This document shows, in pieces, positions 24,009-33,256 of a stretch of DNA of 64,000 nt; the stretch's first letter is position 1; each line of letters opens with the position of its first letter. The stretch is taken from contig CAJUAH010000011.1 in the NCBI GenBank assembly GCA_910584375.1, positions 55,380 through 119,379 of the forward strand. The letters run 5' to 3'. Under the pieces are notes generated by a model. The model searched no databases. It worked only from the letters and a program-made list of their open reading frames with translations, and was not told the DNA's origin. The stretch is from an uncultured Acetatifactor sp. (lineage in GTDB: Bacteria; Bacillota; Clostridia; Lachnospirales; Lachnospiraceae). The translations under genes were made by a program, and so were the position numbers.

Positions 24009-25022
24009 ATGTACGAATATTCTGTGATCCAATGGCTGTTTTTCTTCTACTTTTACTGTTTTGTGGGTTGGTGCATCGAGTCCACCTATGTATCTCTGCA
24101 CAAAAAGCGGTGGGTGAACCGGGGCTTTATGCGGGGGCCTTTTCTGCCCCTGTACGGCAGCGGCGGGATCATGATGCTGGTGGTTTCCATGCCCTTTCAG
24201 CAGTACCTGCCGCTGGTGTTCATTGCGGGCTGCATCGGCGCGACCATACTGGAATATGTGACCGGAGTGACCATGGAAGCGCTGTTCAAGGTGCGGTACT
24301 GGGATTATTCCGACAAAAAATTCAACTTCCAGGGGCATATCTGTCTGGGAACTTCCTTGGCCTGGGGCTTTCTCACGATCCTGATGACTCGGGTGGTGCA
24401 TAAGCCGGTGGAACGCCTGGTGCTGGCTATCCCCGGCAATATACTGACGATTCTCACGCTGGCGCTGACGGTGGGAATCGCCTGCGACTTTGCCCTGTCC
24501 TTCAAGGCGGCTATGGATCTGCGGGATGTTCTGGTGATGATGGAGAAAGCGAAAGAAGAGTTGGTGCATATCCAGAAACGTCTGGATGTGATCATCGCTC
24601 TGGCGGACAGCGATCTCCAGGCCCGCAGGGAGGAGTGGAACGAGACGAAAGAGGCATGGATAGAGGCCAATGAGGCCCGCAAGGCGGCCGCGGCACAGCA
24701 GAGAGCCAGACTCAGCGAGAGTATGACGCTGAAAGCCGGGGAACTGAAGGCCGGGATCGAGGAGAAGTTTGCCGGGCTGAAACAGCGCGCCGCGGAAAAA
24801 CCCTCCGCCTATCTGGAGAGCGTGCGGGAGGAGATCGGCGAACTGCGGGTCAAATACCGCGTCAGTACACGTGATCGGGATGAGATGAAAAAGACTCGAA
24901 AAACCTATGGGCATCTGCTGCGTTCCAATCCCTCCATGACGTCCCGCATCTTTAAAGACGCCTGGGAAGAGTTTAAGAAAAATATGGAGAGCGACCCGGA
25001 GGATGTGGACAGGCAGGGTTAA
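24009..25022 (+). CDS. CmpB-type putative ABC permease-like membrane protein
   Basis: The 337-residue protein begins with the PF06541 (ABC_trans_CmpB) pattern: SVIQWLFFFYFYCFVGWCIEST, RGFMRGPFLPLYGSGG and EYVTGVTMEALFKVRYWDYSD. About five membrane helices occupy residues 8-165. The C-terminal half (170-337) is a long charged coiled coil in the cytoplasm. The family is abundant in Clostridia and functionally obscure; the ABC label is historical. ATG 24009 follows GGGAGGAAAGG. The next gene encodes another coiled-coil protein and may work with it. Confidence 0.8.
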   Translation: MYEYSVIQWLFFFYFYCFVGWCIESTYVSLHKKRWVNRGFMRGPFLPLYGSGGIMMLVVSMPFQQYLPLVFIAGCIGATILEYVTGVTMEALFKVRYWDYSDKKFNFQGHICLGTSLAWGFLTILMTRVVHKPVERLVLAIPGNILTILTLALTVGIACDFALSFKAAMDLRDVLVMMEKAKEELVHIQKRLDVIIALADSDLQARREEWNETKEAWIEANEARKAAAAQQRARLSESMTLKAGELKAGIEEKFAGLKQRAAEKPSAYLESVREEIGELRVKYRVSTRDRDEMKKTRKTYGHLLRSNPSMTSRIFKDAWEEFKKNMESDPEDVDRQG

Positions 25023-25104
25023 AATCCGGCTGTTTTCTGCCGAAATAGTATATGATACAGGGAAGTATCGCCAGTGACCATAAGGATGTGGGAGGTAGAA
25101 AGCT

Positions 25105-25698
25105 ATGAAGGTAGGAGAGGCACTGACCGCTTATCGAGCGGAGCGCAAGGTGATCGTACAGCAGAGACGGGACTTGTACAAACAGAAGGAATCGCTGGAA
25201 AAGAGGATGAACGCCACTGAGGGGGGCCGGGAGCGCTATGCGGACGAGGCCGCCACATTGCAGTTGTCCATAGACAGTCTGAACCAGCGGTTTGAGGAGA
25301 ATCTAAAGGTATTGGACCAGCTGACGGAGCAGGAGGCGGCGGTCTGGAACGGGGAGGTAGCCAAACAGCAGGCGGACGCAATGGAGGAATACGCCATAGA
25401 TATGGCCAAGATCATGGAGGTGGCCCACCGGATCTCCACAGGCGGCATCGTGCCCGCGTCGGATGAAAAAAAGTTGCTGGACTACAGCTTTGAGATGTAC
25501 CAGGCCGCCAAGAACATGGGAGCCATGGTACAGATGCAGAAAAAGCGGGAGAAATACGACTCCCTGTGGGACGACGAGGAAGAGGAGCAGCAGGAATATG
25601 ACCCGGCGGGCAAGGCCTACAATGCGGAGACAGACATAGGGATGCCTGCCTCTGCAGCGGAGGGCGGCGAGGCCAGCGTGGACGCCGCCGCCATATAG
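25105..25698 (+). CDS. Coiled-coil hypothetical protein
   Basis: This 197-residue soluble protein is not recognised by function. Residues 10-85 are a likely coiled coil (VQQRRDLYKQKESLEKRMN and RFEENLKVLDQLTEQEAAVW), residues 85-155 are helical, and the tail is acidic (WDDEEEEQQEYDP) and low in complexity. It starts at ATG 25105 with GGGAGG upstream. It follows the coiled-coil CmpB protein by 82 bp. Similar proteins appear in related Clostridia, but no motif suggests a role. Confidence 0.7.
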   Translation: MKVGEALTAYRAERKVIVQQRRDLYKQKESLEKRMNATEGGRERYADEAATLQLSIDSLNQRFEENLKVLDQLTEQEAAVWNGEVAKQQADAMEEYAIDMAKIMEVAHRISTGGIVPASDEKKLLDYSFEMYQAAKNMGAMVQMQKKREKYDSLWDDEEEEQQEYDPAGKAYNAETDIGMPASAAEGGEASVDAAAI

Positions 25699-25737
25699 GA
25701 GATTGTTGGTAAAGCATTTCGAGCGGAGTCTTAGTGT

Positions 25738-26943
25738 TCAGGCCCGGTGTCTTTGGAATCCCTTTCCGGCTCCGAGAGCGCAGACCACGGTCAGTATCCC
25801 ATACACTAGGAATATCGTCGCCAGATAGGAGAGGATTAGTTGACCCAAAGGATAATCATTATAGGCACTGAGCACACTTCTCAAGTCAAAGCAGTGGAGG
25901 GGGAACAGGCGTAAGATTCTGTTCCACAGGCCGCTGCTTTTTGACGAGGGCAGAAAAGCCGTGCCAAAGAACAGCATGATGTCCACAGCCAGAACTACCA
26001 GAGGGGTCCTGCTCACAGCCGACAGTAGCAGGGAAAAGGCGGTCAGGAACAGCATGATCAGCAGGATAACGCCAAAGTTTACGGCGCAGGCTACAGCCAC
26101 TGACCACTGGTATGGGTAGATCGTGTCCCAGAGCTGGATGGGTAGATTCCAGCCCTCCGTTCCTAGCAGGAGTACATTCATAATGAAACCGATCAGACCG
26201 CACAGGGTAATATAGAGGACGGTAAAAGCGAGGGAAATCAATATTTTTGCCGCAAGGGCTTTGTTTTTACCGTATTTTGTCGTCAACAGTAAAGTGTCTG
26301 TGCGATTCTGGCATTCCCCGGCAAACACGGGAGCAATGCAGATACCGATTACAAAGAACTGATAGACCAGCATATCAATGCTGCGCCATATGATATCCCA
26401 GACCATAGTATTGCCCCAGGCAAAAGGGGTGTCTATGTTTATGGCTCTTTCCAGCCAGTAGGTCTTTTCACTTTCTGTATAATTTCCGTAGGTGTAGTCC
26501 GCGTTCAGGAGCGATTCAATCTTTTTCATTCGCCTGTCATAAAAACCTATCCCGCCGTCTGTGGGAATTATGCTTAGGGTTTCGTAATCCATATATTCAT
26601 TCCACTCGGTATAGTTTTTGGCGATCAGAGAAAAAAGATTGCTTTTAGGATGTATCAGGGCGAAATCATATCCATAGGGATTGTCTGCGATCTGATCCTG
26701 GTATTCCTGCAAAAATGTGGTAAGAAACTCCTCGTCCAGCGCTGGGGTCAGAGCTTTTTCAATCTCTCCCTGTGTGGAAATAGCCGCTATGCCCGTAAGT
26801 TCTTTTCCGTTGTAGTCCAGATCTTCGTGCTGTATCAGAACCAGATTGCCTGCGATCACCAGCATAAGCCCCAACAGCAGCGCGATCCGATTGACTTTTC
26901 TGTCCAGTATTTTTTTCCATTCAAAATATAATAGTTGTCTCAT
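25738..26943 (-). CDS. ABC-2-type transporter permease
   Basis: The 401-residue membrane protein opens with MRQLLYFEWKKILDRKVNRIALLLGL, the amphipathic start and first helix typical of ABC-2 permeases, followed by a 160-residue outer domain and five or six more helices (about 190-400). It is last in the operon sigma factor - membrane protein - ATPase - permease, with only 3 bp after the ATPase stop. AAGGAGGC precedes ATG 26943. The substrate is unknown; an antimicrobial or lipid is plausible from the link to an ECF sigma factor. Confidence 0.85.
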   Translation of the reverse strand: MRQLLYFEWKKILDRKVNRIALLLGLMLVIAGNLVLIQHEDLDYNGKELTGIAAISTQGEIEKALTPALDEEFLTTFLQEYQDQIADNPYGYDFALIHPKSNLFSLIAKNYTEWNEYMDYETLSIIPTDGGIGFYDRRMKKIESLLNADYTYGNYTESEKTYWLERAINIDTPFAWGNTMVWDIIWRSIDMLVYQFFVIGICIAPVFAGECQNRTDTLLLTTKYGKNKALAAKILISLAFTVLYITLCGLIGFIMNVLLLGTEGWNLPIQLWDTIYPYQWSVAVACAVNFGVILLIMLFLTAFSLLLSAVSRTPLVVLAVDIMLFFGTAFLPSSKSSGLWNRILRLFPLHCFDLRSVLSAYNDYPLGQLILSYLATIFLVYGILTVVCALGAGKGFQRHRA

Positions 26944-26946
26944 GGT

Positions 26947-27642
26947 TCATGCCTCCTTGAATTGTTCCATATAAAAGGTCTCCAGATCTTCCCGGTTGTC
27001 CTCCCATTTTCCTTGGTAGATAAACTGTCCATCTTTCATCATCAGCACAGTGTCTGCAATATGTTCGATGTCAGAGAGGATATGGGTGGACAGCAGTACT
27101 ATGCTGTCTTTTCCGATATCCGCGATCAGATTCCGGAACCGGATTCTCTCTCTGGGATCCAGTCCTGCGGTGGGTTCGTCCAGAATCAGGAGTTTGGGGT
27201 CGTTTAGCAGGGCCTGGGCGATGCCCAAACGCTGTTTCATGCCGCCGGAGTAAGATTTGACCTTTTTGCGGGCTTTGTCTTGGAGATCCACCAGTTCCAG
27301 CAGTCGGGCGGCCTTTCGCTTTGCGCAGGATCTGGGCAGTCCCTTCAGGGATGCCATGTAAAGTAGAAAATCCATGCCCGTAAAATCCGGATAGTAGCCG
27401 AAATCCTGGGGGAGATATCCCAGTATGGAGCGATAACCCTCACAGGATACATCCAGGCCGTCAAAAGAGATGGAGCCTCCAGTGGGGTGCAATATGCCGC
27501 AGATCATCCGCATCAATGTGCTTTTTCCCGCACCGTTTGCACCCAGAAGGCCATATACCCCCTTATACATGCGCAGGGAAACCCGGTCCACTGCAATTTT
27601 GTTCTGATATTGTTTGGTTACTCTGTCTAAAATAAGTTCCAT
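26947..27642 (-). CDS. ABC transporter ATP-binding protein
   Basis: The 231-residue ATPase has Walker A LLGANGAGKSTLM, the Q-loop LPQDFGYYPDF, signature YSGGMKQRLGIAQAL and Walker B LLILDEPTAGLDP. It resembles ATPases of ABC-2 drug or natural-product exporters. It overlaps the upstream membrane-protein gene by 16 bp and precedes its ABC-2 permease by 3 bp, so the three are translated as one unit. Confidence 0.93.
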   Translation of the reverse strand: MELILDRVTKQYQNKIAVDRVSLRMYKGVYGLLGANGAGKSTLMRMICGILHPTGGSISFDGLDVSCEGYRSILGYLPQDFGYYPDFTGMDFLLYMASLKGLPRSCAKRKAARLLELVDLQDKARKKVKSYSGGMKQRLGIAQALLNDPKLLILDEPTAGLDPRERIRFRNLIADIGKDSIVLLSTHILSDIEHIADTVLMMKDGQFIYQGKWEDNREDLETFYMEQFKEA

Positions 27643-28343
27643 GATAATTCCTCCGTTCTCTGAATGGATCTATAGTAAGCCAGCGCCGTGAGTGCCGCCA
27701 GCGCGGCGGACATTCCCAGCCAGCAGGGAAAAATTTCCGGTCTGTAAAATGAATATAACCTGATCCGGGAGATAACGCACAGCCCGCTTACCGCTATTGC
27801 GGTGCCCATGCACAGATAAGTGATATCCTTGCCGTGAAGTTTTCTGGAAAAAACAAGGCTAAGCCAGGTGGTCAGCAGGTATGGCAGGAGCAGATATACG
27901 CCGGAGCGCAGGGTGGAAGATAAATTCCCTGCTCCTGCAAGGGGACTGATCAGACACAGCAGCAGCAGATGGGAAGTGCCGATGATTCCCAGACGGGCCA
28001 GGATCACGCTCTTTAACGAAAACAGGGACGCTTTTTCCAACTCCGCCATTCTGCAGACCATGGATTTTCCGCTCTCCGACACAGCGCAGGAGGCTACAAA
28101 GGGAATGCAGGCGGAGAGGATACCCAGCGTGTCCTTTTTCATATAGCGGGCGCTGAACAGAGCAACCAGGAGGACCGCAAGGGATATACCCCACACCCAC
28201 AGGGGAATATAGCCTATTTGGGACATGACAAAGTCATGGCTGCCGCACCGGGGCAGGGGGAGACTTTGCAGAAAGGATTCTTTGGACAGGGGCCTGGGTG
28301 GTTCAAAAGCCTGCTTTAAAGCGTTTTTGATTTTTCTTTTCAT
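27627..28343 (-). CDS. Polytopic membrane protein of an ECF sigma/ABC operon
   Basis: The 238-residue protein has a 45-residue cytoplasmic N-terminus and about six membrane helices. No catalytic motif is recognised. It begins with an ATGA overlap with the sigma gene stop and ends within the ABC ATPase gene. Its position suggests either an anti-sigma factor with its inhibitory part in the N-terminus or an extra permease subunit. The sequence alone does not separate these options. Confidence 0.75.
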   Translation of the reverse strand: MKRKIKNALKQAFEPPRPLSKESFLQSLPLPRCGSHDFVMSQIGYIPLWVWGISLAVLLVALFSARYMKKDTLGILSACIPFVASCAVSESGKSMVCRMAELEKASLFSLKSVILARLGIIGTSHLLLLCLISPLAGAGNLSSTLRSGVYLLLPYLLTTWLSLVFSRKLHGKDITYLCMGTAIAVSGLCVISRIRLYSFYRPEIFPCWLGMSAALAALTALAYYRSIQRTEELSWNLF

Positions 28344-28804
28344 AGAAGTTCCTCCTCTTTTAACAGTTTTTCCAGCTTTTTCAACGCTGCGGAGATCCTG
28401 CGATGGACGGCAAATCTTGACAGTTCCATCATCCGGGCGATCACGGTGACAGGTACTTCGTTCGCGTACCGCAGCAGCAGCAGTTCCCGCTCTTCCCCGT
28501 TCGGTTTATCCAGAGCGGTTTTCAGGGAGAGAGATGTCAGCAGAGCGTCCTCTGAAAAATCCGTCTCCATATCCGGTGGCAGGCTCTCCGCCTTGGGGCG
28601 GTGATATTCGTTGATACACAGATTGCGGGCGATGGAGTAGAGGTATTGCAGACCCTGTCCGGTATCCTGGTAGGTGGTGTATTTCAGAAACCGGAGAAAG
28701 GTTTCCTGGGTGATATCCTCGGCCGTTTCACGGTTATGCAGCCGGAAATAGCAATAGCGGTATATTTTGTCGTACTGTTCTTCTATATAGATAACTTTGT
28801 TCAT
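28340..28804 (-). CDS. ECF-type sigma factor
   Basis: From MNKVIYIEEQYDKIYRYCYFRL the protein reads as sigma region 2 (NRETAEDITQETFLRFLKY, YLYSIARNLCINEYHR), and the end as region 4 (GEERELLLLRYANEVPVTVIARMMELSRFAVHRRISAALKKLEKLL, residues about 105-150). I chose ATG 28804 because homologous sigma factors begin near here; the best AGGAGG lies 14 bp upstream, which is long, so ATG 28831 is an alternative. The gene is coupled by ATGA to the next gene. Confidence 0.87.
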   Translation of the reverse strand: MNKVIYIEEQYDKIYRYCYFRLHNRETAEDITQETFLRFLKYTTYQDTGQGLQYLYSIARNLCINEYHRPKAESLPPDMETDFSEDALLTSLSLKTALDKPNGEERELLLLRYANEVPVTVIARMMELSRFAVHRRISAALKKLEKLLKEEELL

Positions 28805-28931
28805 GGAATGCCGTGAAACCTCCTGCGTCATAACTTGAGATGCTCTTACTATGATTAACCGCTTATGGCGGTCAGGTGTGCGGTATGACAAAAATTTTTC
28901 TGTGAAGGAGTGTGTTAAAGCGTGGGGGCGT

Positions 28932-29029
28932 GGTAAAATGAGTAAAATGCCTTGCATTTAACTCTACTGATTGGAATATGCGCTGAAGCGCACGGAATTA
29001 AGGTAAAATGAGTAAAATGCCTTGCATTT
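28932..29029. repeat. Two 28-bp direct repeats, each containing an AAATGC-N3-GCATTT dyad
   Basis: The exact 28-bp unit (starting GGTAAAATGAGTAAAATG) occurs at 28932-28959 and 29002-29029, 70 bp apart. Each ends in the palindrome AAATGC-CTT-GCATTT. They lie in the 344-bp gap between the divergent ECF sigma operon and the XRE regulator gene and look like paired operators or promoters. Confidence 0.7.
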
Positions 29030-29148
29030 CAACTATTGCTTGAAACAGAATCATTATACCTCAACTGTTGCCTGCTGTAAAAGAATTGCATATTTTGGTA
29101 CGATCGGCCTGCGACGGGAGAAAAACTCCTGCGCGGAAAGGAGACGAT

Positions 29149-29910
29149 ATGTTTAATATGACAAACGTTGGAATCAGGATTTCGGAGCTGAGAAAGGCGA
29201 AGAACATGACGCAGATGGAACTGGCCGACAAAATGGGCATCAGTTTCCAGGCCGTGTCCAACTGGGAGCGGGGCAACTCCATGCCGGATATCTCCAAACT
29301 GCCGGAGTTGGCGCAGCTCTTTGGCGTGACGGTGGACGAGATTCTGGGTGAAAAGTCGGATCTGCTGGACAGTGCCGTGGAGAACAGGATCGACGAGTAC
29401 CTGACGGATAACCCGGTCACGCCGCAGCAGCTGGGCGAGGTGGCTACCATACTGAAACCGGAACAGGTGGATCGGATCGTGGAGAAGGTGCCCCTTGGGG
29501 ATCTGAATGAGGTGATAGAGCTGCTGCCCTTTATCAACAGGAGCCTGATTGATGAGTTCGCCCGTAAGATGACCGAGGAAGGGAAAAGCATTGTAAATAT
29601 TGCGCCTTTTGTCAGCCGGGAGCTAGTTGCGGAGCTGGCGGCGGTCGTATATAAGAAGGGCGGGATAGGAGCCGTTCGAGAGATAGCGCCGTTTCTCTCT
29701 CAAAGCGCGCTGCAGGATCTGGCAAAGAATCAATACGCTGTAGGGGGAATCCACTCTGTTGTTGAAATCGCTCCTTTTCTGGACAGGAGCTTTCTGGGAG
29801 AACTTGCCAGAGAAACCATCAGGAAGGAGGGCATCAACGCCATTGGCGGGGTTGTGCCTTTCCTGGACAGGGATATGCTGTCGGACTATGTGAGAAACGT
29901 GTATCTGTGA
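29149..29910 (+). CDS. XRE-family regulator with C-terminal 28-residue repeats
   Basis: Residues 8-62 form a Cro/C1-type helix-turn-helix (ISELRKAKNMTQMELADKMG, FQAVSNWERG, PELAQLFGVTVDEIL). The remainder to residue 253 holds five degenerate repeats of about 28 residues around a core (I/V)xxxxPF(L/I/V)xR followed by an amphipathic helix, for example REIAPFLSQSALQDLA and VEIAPFLDRSFLGELA. This suggests an alpha-solenoid for ligand or protein binding. ATG 29149 follows GGAAAGGAG; the upstream ATG at 29068 does not. It is divergent from the ECF sigma/ABC operon and close to the paired dyads, so it may control both. Confidence 0.85.
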   Translation: MFNMTNVGIRISELRKAKNMTQMELADKMGISFQAVSNWERGNSMPDISKLPELAQLFGVTVDEILGEKSDLLDSAVENRIDEYLTDNPVTPQQLGEVATILKPEQVDRIVEKVPLGDLNEVIELLPFINRSLIDEFARKMTEEGKSIVNIAPFVSRELVAELAAVVYKKGGIGAVREIAPFLSQSALQDLAKNQYAVGGIHSVVEIAPFLDRSFLGELARETIRKEGINAIGGVVPFLDRDMLSDYVRNVYL

Positions 29911-30218
29911 TTCCCGCGAGCTGTTTAGGATAGAACAGCCCCCCAAAAACTTCATGTGCAGAGCGATAAACAGTGCCAGCTTGTCAGTAGGATTGTATTG
30001 GTCTCTATGGGATGAACGCTGTCCCGCGAGACTTCTACAATCCGCGTAAGCTGGTTCTGGGATATTTTTCTCTGCTCTTGCCTCTTTTTGTCTGTTTATC
30101 AAAACAAGCTTACTCTTGATTCATACGCTGGACAGTTGGCAGATACAACTGCGGCGTTTGCCGTCGTCTTTATAATTCCGTTCTCATATATGTTCTTGGG
30201 AAACTGCGTCCAAGGGGA
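29911..30218. other. Intergenic stretch, no gene recognised
   Basis: After the XRE gene a hairpin GCTGTT/AACAGC (about 29919-29938) may end its transcript. The remaining 280 bp contain only short open frames on the minus strand, and none resembles a known protein. Confidence 0.4.
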
Positions 30219-30266
30219 TTGACAGAATTGTCTATATGTGATAGACTAAGTCTATAGATAATAGAC
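30219..30266 (+). promoter_or_regulatory. Promoter with two tandem BlaI-type operators
   Basis: TTGACA (30219-30224) and TAGACT (30242-30247) are 17 bp apart. Two dyads of identical arms, GTCTAT-N5-ATAGAC, occupy 30230-30246 and 30250-30266, 20 bp apart (two helical turns). They overlap the promoter and are the likely binding sites of the BlaI-like repressor encoded next. Confidence 0.82.
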
Positions 30267-30310
30267 AAGCTGGCGGATATGCCGGACAATACATATCGGG
30301 AGGCGCGGAG

Positions 30311-30667
30311 ATGGAAGATTATACATTGGGTATGGTGGAGAGCCGCTTTGCGGATATGGTGTGGGAACACGCGCCGCTTTCCACGGCGGAGCTGGTACGG
30401 CTGTGCGGGCAGGAGCTGGGGTGGAAACGGACTACTACCTATACCGTATTGAAAAAACTGAGCGAAAGGGGCCTGTTTGCCAACGAGAACGGGACGGTGG
30501 TGGTGCGAATGCCCAAGGAGGAATTTTACGGCAGACAGAGCGAGTCCTATGTGGAGCGCTCTTTCCAGGGATCGCTGCCGGGATTTCTGGCGGCCTTTAC
30601 CTCCAGGCGCAGGCTGAGCGACGAGGATATCCGGCAACTGCGGCGGATCATAGAGGAGAATCGGTGA
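30311..30667 (+). CDS. BlaI/MecI-family repressor (module 1)
   Basis: The 118-residue winged-helix protein (LGMVESRFADMVWEHAPLSTAELVRLCGQELGWKRTTTYTVLKKLSERGLF, roughly residues 5-55) is a BlaI-type repressor. Such proteins dimerise on dyads and are released when a partner M56 protease triggers their cleavage. Two tandem dyads lie over its promoter. The stop and the start of the M56 gene share one base (TGATG), so the two are translationally coupled. Confidence 0.92.
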   Translation: MEDYTLGMVESRFADMVWEHAPLSTAELVRLCGQELGWKRTTTYTVLKKLSERGLFANENGTVVVRMPKEEFYGRQSESYVERSFQGSLPGFLAAFTSRRRLSDEDIRQLRRIIEENR

Positions 30668-33210
30668 TGGGAGATCTGGTCATGAACATGTTGAATGTCA
30701 GCGTGCAGGCGGCGCTGATCTTTGGGGTGCTGCTGGCTGTACGGGGGCTTTTTGCCCTGGCAGGGGCGCCAAAAAAATTTGCTTATGGACTGTGGGCGAT
30801 TCTCTTTATTCGGTTGCTGCTGCCGGTGCAGCTGGAGAGCGGCTGGGGACTTATGCCCAGGGAGAGCGGTCTGCTCCGGGCGATAGAGGAGATGCGGCAG
30901 GAGTGGGAATCCGGGCGGCGGGAGTCTGCGGTGTCAACCCCTGTGAGAAATGTGGGGAATGTATATTCCCAGGCGCAGGACGGGGAGGCTGATCAGGGAC
31001 AGACGGGGAATGCGCAGCCTGATTTCGTCATGGGCGAAGGGGCTGCCTGGCATCGGGTTCAGGATACAGACTATGGGAAGGAGGAAACCCGAGATAATTC
31101 GTTCCCGGGCGGTGCGGGCGGAGAGCGGTTCAGCGTGTGGCTGATCGGAATATGGGCGGCAGGAGTGATGCTTTTGTGGGGACATGGCTTTTTTTCCTGT
31201 CTGCTGCTGAAAAGGCGCCTCATTGCCAGTCTTTCTCTGAAGAACTGCGGCGGCGCAATGGCTGGATTTGCCGCACACCCAAAGGGCGGGAGAGAGGAGA
31301 TATATCTGGCGGACGGTATCAGTTCGCCCTTTGTGCTGGGATTTTTCAGGCCGAGGATTTATTTGCCCTCGGATATGGAAGAAATGCACTATCCCTATGT
31401 GATTGCCCATGAGCGCGTCCACATCCGGCGCAGGGACTATCTGCTAAAGCCGGGGGCATATCTGCTCGCCTGTCTGTATTGGTTCCATCCGCTGGTGTGG
31501 GTCGGGTATGTGCTGATGTGCCGGGATATGGAGATGTCCTGCGATGAGGCGGTGTTGGAGGAGTCGAAGGGAGACTGCCGGGAAGCGTATGCGGACAGCC
31601 TGCTGCGGCTGACCTGTGGGAAACGGTATCCGGCGGGGATTCCACTGTCCTTTGGAGAGGGGGACACCCGCGGCAGGATATTGCATATCATGCAGTACAA
31701 AAAGCCCGCCATTTTGGTGGCTGTCGGAGCGGCGGCGCTGACCGTGGTTCTGGCGGTGCTGCTGCTGACCAGCCCCCGGCAGGACGAGGGCGGCGATGTG
31801 CATCCGGGAGGGTCGCTCGCCGGAGAAGACGGGACGGCGGTTCAGTCTCCGGGGGAGTCAACTGTCGGGGAAGGTGGCGTTGCTGGTCAGTCTCCGGGGG
31901 AACCGTCTGCCGAAGAGGATGGAGAGGGCGGCAGCTCCGTGGAGTTTCGGGTATTGTATGAGGAGATATCCTGCCCCGTGCCGGAGCAGACGGGCTACAC
32001 TTCCCTGGGGGCGGACGGCGCCATACTGGACTATGTGGACGGGGAGACAGTGATTTTTCACGGATATTTTGGTCTGTATGTGTATTCCGTGTCCGCGGGA
32101 GAGATCGTGGGGGCCGTGGATCTGCGCGTCCTTGGATGCGGCGCTACTCAGGGCGACAACGCCTGTCAGGTGCTGGTGGGCAAAAACGGGAGCAAAGTGT
32201 ATTTTTACCCCATGGGCGGCATGGAAATAGCAAAGCGACTGCCTGCCGATTCATCCGCTGAACCTGCAGGAGCGACGGATCAAGAGGAGGAAGGGCAGAC
32301 ATGGGCTCTCTATGAATATGAGATCGACGGCGGCAGACTGCGGCTTATGACCAGCGATCTGTGGGAGCCGCGGCAGTTTTATTCCCGGGAGGGCATCCGT
32401 GCCCTGGCAGGGGAGGAATTGTCTGAAAGCCAGGCGGTTTCCTGGGAGGAATGCGGCGCGGGAACGGCGGCGTTCCAGGGCTATCGCTCTGACTACTGTA
32501 TGAGATTTTACCGCGATGACCAACTGAGCTGCGGGTATCTGACCAGTGCCAGCGGAATGCTGGAGGATCTGGTATATGTGTGTGGGCCGTGGGCGCGGCA
32601 GATTGGCGGCGGCATGAAATATATGCAGCTCTTTGGCGGGGAGGGACGGAGAGGCAGCGTCGCCTCTTTCGGGCCGGAACCTACCCGGCTTACCATAGAC
32701 GGAGCGGAGTACGACCTCGCCCGTTCGATGACCCGGATTCTTGTGGGGGATCAGGTGGTGGAGAACCCGGAGGGAGCGGATCTTGTAAACAGTATTTACG
32801 CATTGTACAGTCTGGACGGCTGCTGGGTCGCGGTGGGGCACATAGGGCCGGACAGAAACACATACAGCATCTATGACCCAGGGGAAAAGCAGTGGGTATA
32901 CCATATGGCGGGCGCCTGCCTCGCGTGGAGCGACAGGCCAGAGGACATGGAGAACGCCCGGGAGAAGAGCAGACTGCTGGTCACCGGCATCTATGCGCTG
33001 GACAATGTGATCTATACCGTGCGGGGAGAGCGGCTGACCGCGGTGGAACTGGCCCAGGGAGAGTATATTATGGGGCTGGAGCGGGCAGGGAATGAAGTGA
33101 CAGTGATTATATCCACAGATGACGAGGAGGGAAGTTATCGGACAATACAGTTTGCATATAGCGTCTCTTCGTCGTCCGGCGTGGTGGAACTGCGGTGGCA
33201 TCCATCCTGA
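30667..33210 (+). CDS. M56 (BlaR1-like) sensor metalloprotease with large extracellular sensor
   Basis: The 847-residue protein starts with two membrane helices, carries the zinc motif HERVH (H248-E249-H252) and the downstream EMSCDEAVL, then a membrane helix at about 350-375. The outside part begins with a Gly/Glu-rich linker containing near repeats (SPGESTVGEGG, SPGEPSAEEDG), followed by about 430 residues with beta-propeller-like repeats instead of a penicillin-binding domain. So it is a BlaR1-type protease sensing something other than a beta-lactam through that domain. Its target is presumably the coupled BlaI repressor. ATG 30667 overlaps the BlaI stop. Confidence 0.88.
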   Translation: MGDLVMNMLNVSVQAALIFGVLLAVRGLFALAGAPKKFAYGLWAILFIRLLLPVQLESGWGLMPRESGLLRAIEEMRQEWESGRRESAVSTPVRNVGNVYSQAQDGEADQGQTGNAQPDFVMGEGAAWHRVQDTDYGKEETRDNSFPGGAGGERFSVWLIGIWAAGVMLLWGHGFFSCLLLKRRLIASLSLKNCGGAMAGFAAHPKGGREEIYLADGISSPFVLGFFRPRIYLPSDMEEMHYPYVIAHERVHIRRRDYLLKPGAYLLACLYWFHPLVWVGYVLMCRDMEMSCDEAVLEESKGDCREAYADSLLRLTCGKRYPAGIPLSFGEGDTRGRILHIMQYKKPAILVAVGAAALTVVLAVLLLTSPRQDEGGDVHPGGSLAGEDGTAVQSPGESTVGEGGVAGQSPGEPSAEEDGEGGSSVEFRVLYEEISCPVPEQTGYTSLGADGAILDYVDGETVIFHGYFGLYVYSVSAGEIVGAVDLRVLGCGATQGDNACQVLVGKNGSKVYFYPMGGMEIAKRLPADSSAEPAGATDQEEEGQTWALYEYEIDGGRLRLMTSDLWEPRQFYSREGIRALAGEELSESQAVSWEECGAGTAAFQGYRSDYCMRFYRDDQLSCGYLTSASGMLEDLVYVCGPWARQIGGGMKYMQLFGGEGRRGSVASFGPEPTRLTIDGAEYDLARSMTRILVGDQVVENPEGADLVNSIYALYSLDGCWVAVGHIGPDRNTYSIYDPGEKQWVYHMAGACLAWSDRPEDMENAREKSRLLVTGIYALDNVIYTVRGERLTAVELAQGEYIMGLERAGNEVTVIISTDDEEGSYRTIQFAYSVSSSSGVVELRWHPS

Positions 33211-33256
33211 CCGGGATATGCGAATCGGGGATGAAATTTATTTACAACTATAAATG

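Noticed and set aside
28932..29029. Insertion-sequence ends
   Set aside because: The two 28-bp copies are direct, only 70 bp apart, and have no transposase between them.
29623..30102. 159-residue minus-strand ORF after the XRE gene
   Set aside because: Half of it is antisense to the XRE gene, and the rest has no similarity I can recognise or ribosome site.
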